Shown here: piece after piece, positions 36,501 through 46,215 of the stretch
Layout of the letters: every line of letters starts with the position of its first letter
Position numbering within the stretch: the stretch's first letter is position 1
NCBI RefSeq assembly: GCF_003131185.1
Contig: NZ_QFFU01000015.1
Location: 1-64,000 of the forward strand
From: Pseudomonas ovata
Lineage (GTDB): Bacteria; Pseudomonadota; Gammaproteobacteria; Pseudomonadales; Pseudomonadaceae
DNA: 64,000 bases
Direction of reading: 5' to 3'
Program-made: the position numbers and the translations under genes
Notes under the pieces: model-generated
Database searches by the model: none
What the model was told of the DNA's origin: nothing
What the model saw: the letters and a program-made list of their open reading frames with translations, nothing else

Positions 36501-37708
36501 GAATCACGCCCCTGCCCGGCCTTGATCTGCGCCGCCAGCTCATGACTCATCCCGACCCAGGCAATGCCCTCGGTGCTGTAGTGGCCATCGCTCGCACCCT
36601 TGGCCGACAGATGACGCGTGGCGTAGCTGACCGAACCGACCTGGCCCCGGCCCTGGGCGATCAGCTCCGGCTGCCTGCCCGCCACCAGCCACTGCACCAT
36701 GGGCTTGGGCGCCTGCAAACGCCTGAACAGTTGCGGGTAACGCGCCACCAGGCGGGCCTGGTCGGCCGCATCGCTGACGGCTTCAAGCAGGCGCCAGCCC
36801 GACGGCGTGCGCACGATACCGATGGCGATGCAATCGTCAGGCGAATGATCGTCAGTGCCCAGAGCATCGAGACACTGCACCAGATCCTGATAATAGCGGG
36901 CGATCGGCGGACGATTCTGCTTGCCCTTGACCTGGTCGACCGTCAGCGCGCCGTCCTTGCGCACGATCAGGCTGATGGTGATGTGCGGCTGGCCCTGGGC
37001 GTCACGCAGGCTGAACACCCGCAACCGGCCGTGCTCGACCCCTTCGGCATAATGCTGGCCGTAGCCGCCCGACAGGCGCTGGTGATTGGCAAACTGTCCC
37101 AGGCAGTGGCGCATCACATAGCTTTCAAAGGCCATTTCGGCCCGCAACAGGGCACTGTCCGGGCGCAATTCGAACAGGGTGTGGCTGGCACAGGACACAG
37201 CCGGGCGCAGCGCCGCAGACTGGCTCTGGCGCCATCCCTGGCCAAGGCGAAGTTGTATTCTGGCGTGTTCCTGCTCCCACAGCTGCAAGGCTTGCGGGCA
37301 GTTGATGCGTTCAAGCTTGCCTTGCAATGCGGTGCCCTGGCGTGAGGACAGAAACTCCACCAACCGGGCCTCGAGCGCCAATACACGGGGCTGTCCGGGG
37401 TCGATCCAGACCAGCGGCGCAGCGCCTTGGTCATCGCCTTGACCGGTCTCGTCAAAGCGCTGCAGCAACCAGGCTGGCAACGGCTCGGCGCCCAGCACCG
37501 TGCGGGCATCGTCCAGGGTCAGCAGTTGCCGGGCCGGTTCGAAGTTGCCCACCAGATGACGGTAGAAATGATTGCGCAGCCAGGCACGAACCGGCTCTTC
37601 GTCACCCCGGGCCAGGCTGCGCCGGACGATATCGTCCCTGAGCTGGCCGGCATTGAGGGCATTGCGCGCGGCATACACAGGCCGGCGCGCCGGCGTGTCT
37701 ACTTCCAT
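36497..37708 (-). CDS. PcfJ-like domain protein, 403 aa
   Basis: The N-terminal 200 residues have no recognised motif. The region about 220-300 carries the PcfJ-like signature SYVMRHCLGQFANHQRLSGGYGQHYAEG, RVFSLRDAQGQPHITISL and VDQVKGKQNRPPIARYYQDL. The domain was first noted in Gram-positive conjugative plasmids and is also found in chromosomal genes, and its chemistry is unknown to me. ATG 37708 overlaps the upstream gene's stop by ten bases; ATG 37720 is an alternative. Coupling at both ends puts it in the middle of a TPR-PcfJ-DUF1266 operon. Confidence 0.7.
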   Translation of the reverse strand: MEVDTPARRPVYAARNALNAGQLRDDIVRRSLARGDEEPVRAWLRNHFYRHLVGNFEPARQLLTLDDARTVLGAEPLPAWLLQRFDETGQGDDQGAAPLVWIDPGQPRVLALEARLVEFLSSRQGTALQGKLERINCPQALQLWEQEHARIQLRLGQGWRQSQSAALRPAVSCASHTLFELRPDSALLRAEMAFESYVMRHCLGQFANHQRLSGGYGQHYAEGVEHGRLRVFSLRDAQGQPHITISLIVRKDGALTVDQVKGKQNRPPIARYYQDLVQCLDALGTDDHSPDDCIAIGIVRTPSGWRLLEAVSDAADQARLVARYPQLFRRLQAPKPMVQWLVAGRQPELIAQGRGQVGSVSYATRHLSAKGASDGHYSTEGIAWVGMSHELAAQIKAGQGRDS

Positions 37709-40080
37709 ACCTGCCACCATTTTTTCACGGCCGGCTCCGGCTCCGGCTCCGGTTCATCTTCATCTTCATCGACCGCCGTGAGCCCGGCTATCCGGGCCTG
37801 GACCCGTGCGACGTCCCGTTCATAGTGCTCACCTTCGGGATTGAACAAAGCGATGGCACGCTGGTAATAGTCAATGGCGTCGTCAATGCGATCCAGCCCG
37901 CCGAACATCCCGGCCGCACTGTAATGCAGGTTGCCCCTGCCCGAGGCATGCACCAGTGGCGCATAACGCGACCACAGGGCCAGGGCATTGTCCGGGTGGG
38001 TATCGGACAGGCAACGGGCGACTTCAAGGCGCGCATACAAGGATTTATTATCCAGTTCCTGGTCAGTGATGCCCTGTTCCTGCTGCCAGGCGAACAGGCG
38101 TTCAAGCCAGATCAGGATTTCATTGCTGCGCCCGAGCGACTTGAGGGCAAATGCCACATCGATGATGTACCGATCAGGATAGTGACGGCTGTAGCCATGA
38201 CGCTCGGCGTAGTACCAGAGCTGTTCGGCAGCCTCGACGAGTTCCGGCTCATGCGCCAGCCTGATCTGGTTGGTCAGCAGGCCATGGTAATGCTCGGCAA
38301 GGACGCTGGCGGCGAGGCCCAGGTGGTGCAGCTCGATCGCTTCCTGATAGCGGCCCTGCTCGTTGTAGTGGCAATAATTGATCGCCAGGTTATTGCACAG
38401 CATCGAGTACAGGTGCGCACAGGCATCGAAGGCGTGCCCGGTCCCGGTCGCAAAGTAATGCTCCATGGCCTTGCGGCCTTGCTCGAATGCTGTTCGTTGC
38501 ACATCACGCAGCAGGCGATAGGCCAGGTCGTGATCCTCAGTGCTCAAGGCCTCGGCCTGCGCCTCTACCAAGGGATTGATCGACGCCGCATAGTTATAAG
38601 CGTCCATGCCGCTGGCCAGCGGCGCCAGCGGATACTGCAGGGCTTCGATCAGCCCCTGGGCCTTGACCCGCGCCTCGAACAGACTCACGGCACTGCGGGC
38701 GTCATCCAGCGCGCTCTGGGCGATGGCCTGCTCCAGCAGGGCCACCTCGATGGCAGGGTCGATCAGCCCCGCCGCCGCGTCATGCACTGCCGTCAGGCGA
38801 ATGAGCCAGGGATGCCCAGGCGCCAGCTGCTGCACCCAGGCCCGGGCCCGGGCAAAGACCAGCCCGGGTGCTGCGCGGTCGTCAGCATATTGATACAGGG
38901 CCTCAAGCAAAGGGTGCAGGGGCGCGACAAACGAAGCACGCGCCGGCAGCGCGACCACAAAAGCGTCCAGCACCGGCGCACTGGAACTGGCCAGCAGCAC
39001 ACACAGCGGCCACCAGACCTGCTGATCGTCAGGGTCCTGCAAACGCTGCGCGATAATACCCGGCACACCCGGCCACAGCTGGTGTTCCAGTTCATAGACT
39101 TGCCGCAAGGCCCTTCGCCCGGCGGCCTCCAGCTGTCCGGCCTCGATCAGCCAGGGCAGGTGCCAGCCCAGAAAGCTGTCGCCGCCCACGGCATCCAGGC
39201 TGAAGGCCGCCTTCTTGCAGGTCTCCAGCGCCTGGGCAAGATTGCCCTGGGCATACAGGGCCCGCGCCGCCAGGCGAGCGATACGCACCTGCGCTTCGCG
39301 GCGCAGGGGCAAGGACAACCCCTCGGTCAGCCGGATGATAGGCGGCTCGAACTGCGCCACGTGCGCCGGCATGATTTCGATCAGCGCATGGCCCAGCCAG
39401 TACCAGTCATCAAGCTCGACGCGCTGATCGTCACCGGCCTTGGCCAGGGCCGCCACCGCGTGCAGGGCGGCCTCACACGCCTGCTGAGGATGACCGTGGC
39501 GCTCGAAAATGCCGGCCTCGCGCTTGTAGCGCTCAGCCTCGTCACGGGCCCGGAGCGCCGAGCGTTCAGGGTCGGCACAGGCCATGGCGTGACGCACTTC
39601 AATCGACTTGAGCGCCACTTCAAGGCAGCCATTCTCCAGGTCGGCAAGTGTACGCTCGTCCCTATAGCGCTCCAGGTCATATTCGACCGGCTCATGGACC
39701 AGGGCCCGCAGCGCCTCCAGGGCCTCAAGCATGGCCGGCACCTCATTGAGGAACCAGGCCACGCGCACGCGCATGAGCAGCAGATTGAGGTGCACCTCCG
39801 GACGCCGGCGCTCAGGCAAGGCAGCCAGCAGCGTGGCACCGTCATGCTTGAGCACGGCCCTGGCCGCAGGGGGATCGCCCACCCTCATCCAGAGCGAATG
39901 CAAACGCCCGATGGCGTTCAGCGAGTCGGCCCGCATGGGTTGCTCGCGCAACACCGCCCGCACCGCATCAGGGTCGGCATCGTCAGCCTGCAGCCCTTCA
40001 ACCAGCCGGTCGAGCAGTTGCTCCAGTTCAATACCGGTAAGCACAGGGCCAGCCGGATGCAGGCGCGTCGGTTCGTCCAT
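37699..40080 (-). CDS. Large TPR-like alpha-solenoid protein, 793 aa
   Basis: This soluble protein is almost wholly helical, with repeated pairs of amphipathic helices rich in Ala and Leu of the tetratricopeptide type, for example LHHLGLAASVLAEHY and CAHLYSMLCNNLAINYCHYNEQG near 560-610. It ends with an acidic-proline tail (DEDEDEPEPEPEPAVKKWW). No catalytic motif is visible, so a scaffold or protein-binding role is likely. AAGGAAG precedes ATG 40080, which makes it the first gene of the three-gene operon. Its function is unknown. Confidence 0.7.
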   Translation of the reverse strand: MDEPTRLHPAGPVLTGIELEQLLDRLVEGLQADDADPDAVRAVLREQPMRADSLNAIGRLHSLWMRVGDPPAARAVLKHDGATLLAALPERRRPEVHLNLLLMRVRVAWFLNEVPAMLEALEALRALVHEPVEYDLERYRDERTLADLENGCLEVALKSIEVRHAMACADPERSALRARDEAERYKREAGIFERHGHPQQACEAALHAVAALAKAGDDQRVELDDWYWLGHALIEIMPAHVAQFEPPIIRLTEGLSLPLRREAQVRIARLAARALYAQGNLAQALETCKKAAFSLDAVGGDSFLGWHLPWLIEAGQLEAAGRRALRQVYELEHQLWPGVPGIIAQRLQDPDDQQVWWPLCVLLASSSAPVLDAFVVALPARASFVAPLHPLLEALYQYADDRAAPGLVFARARAWVQQLAPGHPWLIRLTAVHDAAAGLIDPAIEVALLEQAIAQSALDDARSAVSLFEARVKAQGLIEALQYPLAPLASGMDAYNYAASINPLVEAQAEALSTEDHDLAYRLLRDVQRTAFEQGRKAMEHYFATGTGHAFDACAHLYSMLCNNLAINYCHYNEQGRYQEAIELHHLGLAASVLAEHYHGLLTNQIRLAHEPELVEAAEQLWYYAERHGYSRHYPDRYIIDVAFALKSLGRSNEILIWLERLFAWQQEQGITDQELDNKSLYARLEVARCLSDTHPDNALALWSRYAPLVHASGRGNLHYSAAGMFGGLDRIDDAIDYYQRAIALFNPEGEHYERDVARVQARIAGLTAVDEDEDEPEPEPEPAVKKWWQVWK

Positions 40081-40241
40081 GAAGTCTTCCTTGTTTAAGG
40101 CGCTATGGCGAACGCTCAAGCACAGGGCCGGCTTGACAGGCGCCGCTCAAAGGGCAGCAAGGTAACCCAACCGATTCAGCGTGCCAAGGCGGGCGATGGC
40201 CACCGGCTACCGGAAAGAAGCTTTCGGCAGCCCCGCCCCCT

Positions 40242-41423
40242 TCATTGCGGAACCCGCACCCAGCCCTCCATCAGCACCCGGGCACTGCGGCTCATGATGG
40301 CCTTGGTGACCTGCCACTGGCCGTCCACCTGCTGCGCTTCGGCGCCCACGCGCAAGGTGCCGGACGGGTGCCCGAAACGCACGCTGCTGCGCGTGCCGCC
40401 GCCGGCCGCCTGGTTGACCAGGGTGCCGGGAATCGCGGCGGCGGTGCCAATGGCCACGGCGGCGGTGCCCATCATGGCGTGGTGCAGCTTGCCCATGGAC
40501 ACCGCCCGCACCAGCAGGTCGATATCACTGGCCTGCACCGGCTTGCCACTGGACGCTACATAATCGGCAGGTGCCGCCACGAAGGCGACCTTGGGCGTGT
40601 GCTGGCGCAGGGCGGCTTCATCCAGAGTCTTGATCAGTCCCATGCGCAGCGCCCCTTCGGCGCGGATACGCTCCAGCAGCGCCAGGGCCTTGGGGTCGCC
40701 ATTGATGTCGCCCTGCAATTCGCGACCGCTGTAGCCCAGGTCTGCGGCCTCGATAAACACCGTGGGAATGCCGGCATTGATCAGCGTGGCCTTGAGCGCG
40801 CCCAGGCCTGGCACCTGCAGTTCATCGACCAGGTGACCGGTGGGAAACATCGAGCCGCCTGCACCCTCCTCGTCGGCCGCAGGCTCAAGAAACTCCAGGC
40901 GCACTTCGGCGGCCGGAAAGGTCACGCCATCCAGCTCGAAATCGCCGGTTTCCTGCACCTGCCCGGCCGTGATCGGCACATGGGCGATGATCGCCTTGCC
41001 GATATTGGCCTGCCAGATACGCACCACCGCCACGCCTTCATGGGGAATACGCTCGGCCGCCACCAGACCACTGGTAATGGCAAAGGCGCCGACCGCAGCC
41101 GACAGGTTGCCGCAATTGCCGCTCCAGTCGACAAAGGGCTTGTCGATGGCCACCTGGCCGAACAGGTAATCGACATCGAAGCCCTCACGCGCGCTGCGCG
41201 ACAGAATCACCGTCTTGCTGGTGCTGGACGTTGCCCCGCCCATGCCGTCGATCTGCTTTTCATAAGGGTCGGGGCTGCCAATGACCCGCAGCAATAAAGC
41301 ATCGCGGGCCGGCCCCGGCACCTGGGCGGCGTCGGGCAGGTCAGCAAGATTGAAAAACACGCCTTTGCTGGTGCCACCGCGCATGTAGGTGGCGGGAATT
41401 CTGAGTTGCGCTGGGTAGGTCAT
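40242..41423 (-). CDS. prpF: 2-methylaconitate cis-trans isomerase PrpF
   Basis: PrpF isomerises the trans-2-methylaconitate made by AcnD so that aconitase can hydrate it. The 393 residues contain the family marks PATYMRGGTSKGVFF at the start, DGMGGATSSTSKTVIL, DWSGNCGNLSAAVGAFAI near 105, and GKLHHAMMGTAAVAIGTAAAIPGT near 330. It has the two-domain diaminopimelate-epimerase-like fold. It follows acnD by 30 bases and ends the prp operon as seen here. Confidence 0.96.
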   Translation of the reverse strand: MTYPAQLRIPATYMRGGTSKGVFFNLADLPDAAQVPGPARDALLLRVIGSPDPYEKQIDGMGGATSSTSKTVILSRSAREGFDVDYLFGQVAIDKPFVDWSGNCGNLSAAVGAFAITSGLVAAERIPHEGVAVVRIWQANIGKAIIAHVPITAGQVQETGDFELDGVTFPAAEVRLEFLEPAADEEGAGGSMFPTGHLVDELQVPGLGALKATLINAGIPTVFIEAADLGYSGRELQGDINGDPKALALLERIRAEGALRMGLIKTLDEAALRQHTPKVAFVAAPADYVASSGKPVQASDIDLLVRAVSMGKLHHAMMGTAAVAIGTAAAIPGTLVNQAAGGGTRSSVRFGHPSGTLRVGAEAQQVDGQWQVTKAIMSRSARVLMEGWVRVPQ

Positions 41424-41453
41424 GGATCGGTTCCTTGCAAATGGGATCGGCCG

Positions 41454-44039
41454 TCAAACCGCTGCGCCCGCCAGGAAATCCTGGGCGAAACGCTGCAACA
41501 CGCCACCGGCCTCATAGATCGAGATTTCTTCACCGGTGTCCAGGCGGCAGGTCACCGGCACGTCGAGACGCTCGCCATTACGGCGGTGGATCACCAGGTT
41601 CAGGGTCGCGCCGGGGGTGCGCTCACCGGTTACGTCGAACACTTCCGTGCCGTCGATGCCCAGCGTCAGGCGCGTGGTGCCCGGCTTGAACTCCAGCGGC
41701 AAGACGCCCATGCCCACCAGGTTGGTGCGGTGAATACGCTCGAAACCTTCGGCGACAATGGCCTCGACCCCGGCCAGGCGCACGCCCTTGGCGGCCCAGT
41801 CGCGGGATGAGCCCTGGCCGTAATCGGCGCCAGCGACGATGATCAGCGGCTGCTTGCGCTGCATATAGGTTTCGATGGCTTCCCACATGCGCGTGACCTG
41901 GCCCTCAGGCTCCAGGCGGGTCAGCGAGCCCTTCTTGACCTGGCCGTCGACCACCGCCATTTCATTGACCAGTTGCGGGTTGGCAAAGGTGGCCCGTTGC
42001 GCGGTCAGGTGATCGCCCCGGTGCGTGGCATAGGAGTTGAAGTCTTCTTCGGGCAGGCCCATTTTCGCCAGGTACTCACCGGCGGCGCTGCTGGCCTGGA
42101 TGGCATTGGACGGTGACAAGTGATCGGTGGTGATGTTGTCCGGCAGCACCGCCAGCGGGCGCATGCCCCTGAGCGTGCGCTCGCCGGCCAGCGCGCCTTC
42201 CCAGTAAGGCGGGCGGCGAATATAGGTACTGGACGGCCGCCACGCATACAGCGGTTCGACCTGTTCTTCATTGGCCTCGATGGCGAACATCGGGATATAC
42301 ACCTGGCGGAACTGCTCAGGCTTGACCGAGGCACGCACCACCGCGTCGATTTCCTCGTCGGACGGCCACAGGTCCTTGAGCCGGATTTCCCGGCCATCCA
42401 CCACGCCCAGCACGTCCTGCTCGATATCGAAGCGGATGGTGCCGGCAATGGCATAGGCCACCACCAGCGGCGGCGAGGCCAGAAAGGCCTGCCTGGCATA
42501 GGGGTGAATGCGCCCGTCGAAGTTGCGGTTGCCCGACAGCACGGCGGTGGCGTACAGGTCACGGTCGATGATTTCCTGCTGGATCACCGGGTCCAGCGCG
42601 CCAGACATGCCATTGCAGGTGGTGCAGGCAAAGGCCACCACGCCAAAGCCCAGCGCTTCGAGCTCAGGCGTCAGGCCGGCTTCATCCAGATAAAGCGCGA
42701 CGGTTTTCGAGCCGGGCGCCAGCGACGACTTGACCCACGGCTTGCGGGTCAGCCCCAGGCGATTGGCATTGCGTGCCAGCAGGCCGGCGGCGATGACGTT
42801 GCGCGGGTTGCTGGTGTTGGTGCAACTGGTGATGGCCGCGATGATCACCGCGCCATCGGGCAACTGGCCAGGCACGTCCTGCCACGGCCCGGCAATGCCC
42901 CGGGCCGCCAGGTCGCGGGTAGCCACCCGGGCGTGCGGGTTGGAAGGCCCGGCCATGTTGCGCACCACACTGGACAGATCGAAGCTCAGGACCCGCTCGT
43001 ACCGGACCTCGGCCAGGTCGTCGGACCACAACCCCAGGGTTTTCGCATAGTGTTCCACCAGTTGCACCTGGGACTCTTCACGACCGGTCAGTCGCAAATA
43101 TTCCAGGGTCTGGTCGTCGATGGAGAACATCGCTGCCGTGGCACCGTATTCCGGCGCCATGTTGGAGATGGTCGCCCGATCACCCAGGGTCAGGCTGGTG
43201 GCGCCGGCACCAAAGAACTCCAGCCACGCACCGACCACCTTCTGCCTGCGCAGGAACTCGGTCAGCGCCAGCACCACGTCGGTGGCGGTGATGCCGGGCT
43301 GGCGGCTGCCGGTCAGCTCGACGCCGATGATGTCCGGCAGGCGCATCCACGAGGCACGACCGAGCATCACGTTTTCGGCTTCCAGGCCGCCCACGCCGAT
43401 GGCAATCACGCCCAGCGCATCGACGTGCGGGGTGTGGCTGTCGGTGCCAACCAGGGTGTCGGGAAAGGCCACGCCATCAAGCACCTGGATCACCGGCGAC
43501 ATTTTCTCCAGGTTGATCTGGTGCATGATGCCGTTGCCCGGCGGGATCACCTCGACATTCCTGAAGGCCTTCTTGGTCCAGTCGATGAAGTGGAAGCGGT
43601 CTTCGTTGCGCCGGTCTTCGATGGCGCGGTTCTTTTCGAACGCTTGCGGATCGTAACCGCCGCATTCAACCGCCAGCGAATGGTCGACGATCAACTGCAC
43701 CGGCACCACCGGATTGACCTGCGCCGGGTCCCCGCCCTGCTCGGCAATCGCATCGCGCAGCCCGGCCAGGTCGACCAGTGCGGTCTGGCCCAGAATGTCG
43801 TGGCACACCACCCGCGCCGGAAACCACGGAAAGTCCAGGTCGCGGCGGCGCTCGATCAACTGGCCGAGCGATGCGCTCAGCGTGTCCGGTGCGCAGCGAC
43901 GGACCAGGTTTTCGGCCAGCACCCGGGAGGTGTAAGGCAGCCGCGCCCAGGCACCGGGCGCCAGGGCTTCGACCGCCTCGCGGGCATCGAAATAATCCAG
44001 CGCAGTGCCGGGCAGGTTCTTGCGGTAGTCGACATTCAT
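41454..44039 (-). CDS. acnD: Fe/S-dependent 2-methylisocitrate dehydratase AcnD
   Basis: AcnD dehydrates 2-methylcitrate to 2-methyl-trans-aconitate in propionate breakdown. The 861 residues follow the aconitase A layout, with cluster ligands in AITSCTNTSNP and FACTTCNGMSG and the C-terminal swivel domain containing VAGADYGQGSSRDWAAKG. The start MNVDYRKNLPGTALDYFD at 44039 matches the family, while a longer open frame upstream has no support. It lies between prpC and prpF, the context that separates AcnD from ordinary aconitase. Confidence 0.95.
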   Translation of the reverse strand: MNVDYRKNLPGTALDYFDAREAVEALAPGAWARLPYTSRVLAENLVRRCAPDTLSASLGQLIERRRDLDFPWFPARVVCHDILGQTALVDLAGLRDAIAEQGGDPAQVNPVVPVQLIVDHSLAVECGGYDPQAFEKNRAIEDRRNEDRFHFIDWTKKAFRNVEVIPPGNGIMHQINLEKMSPVIQVLDGVAFPDTLVGTDSHTPHVDALGVIAIGVGGLEAENVMLGRASWMRLPDIIGVELTGSRQPGITATDVVLALTEFLRRQKVVGAWLEFFGAGATSLTLGDRATISNMAPEYGATAAMFSIDDQTLEYLRLTGREESQVQLVEHYAKTLGLWSDDLAEVRYERVLSFDLSSVVRNMAGPSNPHARVATRDLAARGIAGPWQDVPGQLPDGAVIIAAITSCTNTSNPRNVIAAGLLARNANRLGLTRKPWVKSSLAPGSKTVALYLDEAGLTPELEALGFGVVAFACTTCNGMSGALDPVIQQEIIDRDLYATAVLSGNRNFDGRIHPYARQAFLASPPLVVAYAIAGTIRFDIEQDVLGVVDGREIRLKDLWPSDEEIDAVVRASVKPEQFRQVYIPMFAIEANEEQVEPLYAWRPSSTYIRRPPYWEGALAGERTLRGMRPLAVLPDNITTDHLSPSNAIQASSAAGEYLAKMGLPEEDFNSYATHRGDHLTAQRATFANPQLVNEMAVVDGQVKKGSLTRLEPEGQVTRMWEAIETYMQRKQPLIIVAGADYGQGSSRDWAAKGVRLAGVEAIVAEGFERIHRTNLVGMGVLPLEFKPGTTRLTLGIDGTEVFDVTGERTPGATLNLVIHRRNGERLDVPVTCRLDTGEEISIYEAGGVLQRFAQDFLAGAAV

Positions 44040-44137
44040 GGTTCGCAGACTCGGTTCACGGTAGACAACAAGGGAGGGGCGAGAGGCTCGTGGCTGGCCT
44101 CCCTGCCCCGTTCGGGCACCCTGTTCGGGCGCGCCGT

Positions 44138-45265
44138 TCAGCGCTGCTCGATGGCGACGAACGGGCGCTGCTCGACACCGGTGTACTCGGCGCTCGGGCG
44201 GATGATGCGGTTGTTGGCACGCTGCTCGAACACATGCGCCGCCCAGCCGGTCAGCCGCGAACAGACAAAGATGGGCGTAAACAGCTGGGTCGGGATGCCC
44301 ATGAAGTGATACGCCGAGGCATGGTAGAAGTCGGCATTGGGGAACAGCTTCTTCTGCTCCCACATGACCTTGTCGATGGCCTCGGACACCGGGAACAACA
44401 CGGTGTCACCGGCCTCGCTGGCCAGTTGCCGCGACCAGTCCTTGATCACCTCGTTGCGCGGGTCCGAATCGCGATAGATCGCATGGCCAAAGCCCATGAT
44501 CTTGTCCTTGCGCGCCAGCATGTCGAGGGTGCCCTGGGTCGCTTCTTCGGCCGAGGCAAAGCGCTGGATCATCTCCATGGCCGCCTCGTTGGCACCGCCG
44601 TGCAACGGCCCGCGCAAGGTGCCGATCGCAGCGGTGATGCACGAGTACAGGTCCGACAGCGTCGAGGCGCAGACCCGTGCGGTGAAGGTCGAGGCGTTGA
44701 ATTCGTGCTCGGCGTACAAAATCAGCGAAACATTCATGACCTTGCGGTGCAACTCGCTGGGGCTTTTATCCAGCAACAGGTGCAGGAAATGCCCGGCGAT
44801 GTCGGCCTCGTCAGTCACGCACTCGATGCGCGTGCCGTCGTGGCTGAACCGGTACCAGTAGCACATGATCGCCGGAAAGGCCGCCAGCAGGCGGTCGGTG
44901 GCGTCGCGCTGCTGCGCGAACGAGGCTTCGGGCTCCAGCGTGCCGAGCATCGACGCCCCGGTGCGCATCACATCCATCGGATGCGTGCTGGCCGGGATGC
45001 GTTCAAGCACTTCCTTGAGCGCAGCCGGCAGGTCGCGCAGGCCCTTGAGGCGCTGCTGGTAGTCGCTCAACTGCGCCTGGTTTGGCAGTTCGCCATCGAG
45101 CAACAGGTAGGCGACTTCCTCGAAACTGGCGCCGGCGGCCAGTTCACGCACGTCGTAACCCCGGTAGGTCAGCCCGGCGCCGGCCTGGCCGACGGTCGAC
45201 AGGGCTGTCTGGCCGGCCACCTGGCCACGCAGGCCGGCGCCACTCAGTACTTTTGCTTCAGCCAT
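44138..45265 (-). CDS. prpC: 2-methylcitrate synthase
   Basis: PrpC condenses propionyl-CoA with oxaloacetate to 2-methylcitrate. The 375 residues have citrate-synthase motifs: LTYRGYDVRELA at the N-terminus, MLYAEHEFNASTFTAR-like NVSLILYAEHEFNAST near 195, the catalytic His in RGPLHGGANEAA near 225, MGFGHAIYRDSDPRN near 265, and FTPIFVCSRLTGW with the active Asp region nearby. CGGAGA precedes ATG 45265. The length matches the short methylcitrate synthases. Confidence 0.95.
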   Translation of the reverse strand: MAEAKVLSGAGLRGQVAGQTALSTVGQAGAGLTYRGYDVRELAAGASFEEVAYLLLDGELPNQAQLSDYQQRLKGLRDLPAALKEVLERIPASTHPMDVMRTGASMLGTLEPEASFAQQRDATDRLLAAFPAIMCYWYRFSHDGTRIECVTDEADIAGHFLHLLLDKSPSELHRKVMNVSLILYAEHEFNASTFTARVCASTLSDLYSCITAAIGTLRGPLHGGANEAAMEMIQRFASAEEATQGTLDMLARKDKIMGFGHAIYRDSDPRNEVIKDWSRQLASEAGDTVLFPVSEAIDKVMWEQKKLFPNADFYHASAYHFMGIPTQLFTPIFVCSRLTGWAAHVFEQRANNRIIRPSAEYTGVEQRPFVAIEQR

Positions 45266-45321
45266 TGCATTCTCCGGTTTTCTGTTTTGTCTGAGGATGG
45301 GCAATTGTTATCGGACGGCGC

Positions 45322-46215
45322 TCAACCCTTTTTCTGGGTAAACAACGCATCCAGGCTCTGCTCGAAACGGTGGTAATCGATGGCATCGTACAGTTCCATG
45401 CGCGTCTGCATGGTATCGATCACATGCTGTTGCGTGCCGTCGCGGCGAATGGCCGTGAAGACGTTTTCCGCCGCCTTGTTCATGGCCCGGAACGCCGACA
45501 GCGGGTAGAGCACCAGCGACACATCCGCCTCGCGCAGTTGCTCGACGGTGAACAGCGGCGTGGCGCCGAATTCGGTGATATTGGCCAGGATCGGCACGCC
45601 GACCCGGCGGGCGAACTGTTTGTACATGGCCAGCTCGGTAATGGCTTCGGGGAAGACCATGTCGGCCCCGGCCTCGATGCAGGCGGCGGCGCGCTCCAGC
45701 GCAGCGTCCAGGCCTTCGACCGCCAGCGCGTCGGTGCGCGCCATGATCACGAAGCTGGAATCGGTGCGCGCATCCACCGCCGCCTTGATGCGGTCGACCA
45801 TTTCCTGCTGCGAGACAATCTCCTTGTTGGGCCGGTGGCCGCAACGCTTGGCGCCCACCTGGTCCTCGATATGAATCCCCGCCGCGCCGGCCTTGATCAT
45901 CGAGCGCACCGTGCGCGCCACGTTGAAGGCCGAGGCACCAAAGCCGGTGTCGGCATCCACCAGCAGCGGCAACTCGCAGACGTCGGTGATGCGTCGCACA
46001 TCGACCAGCACGTCCTCCAGCCCGGAAATGCCCAGGTCCGGCAGCCCCAGGGAGCCGGCGGCCACACCGCCACCCGACAGGTAGATGGCCTTGAAGCCGG
46101 CGCGCTGGGCCAGCAGTGCGTGGTTGGCGTTGATGGTGCCGACCACCTGCAAGGGGTGCTCGCTGGCAACGGCCTCGCGCAGGCGCTGGCCGGGGGTTGT
46201 GTGGGGATGACTCAT
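45322..46215 (-). CDS. prpB: 2-methylisocitrate lyase
   Basis: PrpB splits 2-methylisocitrate into pyruvate and succinate, the last step of the cycle. The 297 residues contain AGFKAIYLSGGGVAAGSLGLPDLG, the metal-binding LLVDADTGFG, and the catalytic loop GAKRCGHRPNKE near residue 120. The CGH form is typical of the isocitrate lyase superfamily. Its ATG overlaps the prpR stop by four bases, so regulator and enzyme are translated together. Confidence 0.97.
   Translation of the reverse strand: MSHPHTTPGQRLREAVASEHPLQVVGTINANHALLAQRAGFKAIYLSGGGVAAGSLGLPDLGISGLEDVLVDVRRITDVCELPLLVDADTGFGASAFNVARTVRSMIKAGAAGIHIEDQVGAKRCGHRPNKEIVSQQEMVDRIKAAVDARTDSSFVIMARTDALAVEGLDAALERAAACIEAGADMVFPEAITELAMYKQFARRVGVPILANITEFGATPLFTVEQLREADVSLVLYPLSAFRAMNKAAENVFTAIRRDGTQQHVIDTMQTRMELYDAIDYHRFEQSLDALFTQKKG

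Noticed and set aside
42120..44309. A 729-codon forward open frame across acnD
   Set aside because: It is a GC-driven shadow of the aconitase-family gene, without a ribosome binding site or motifs.
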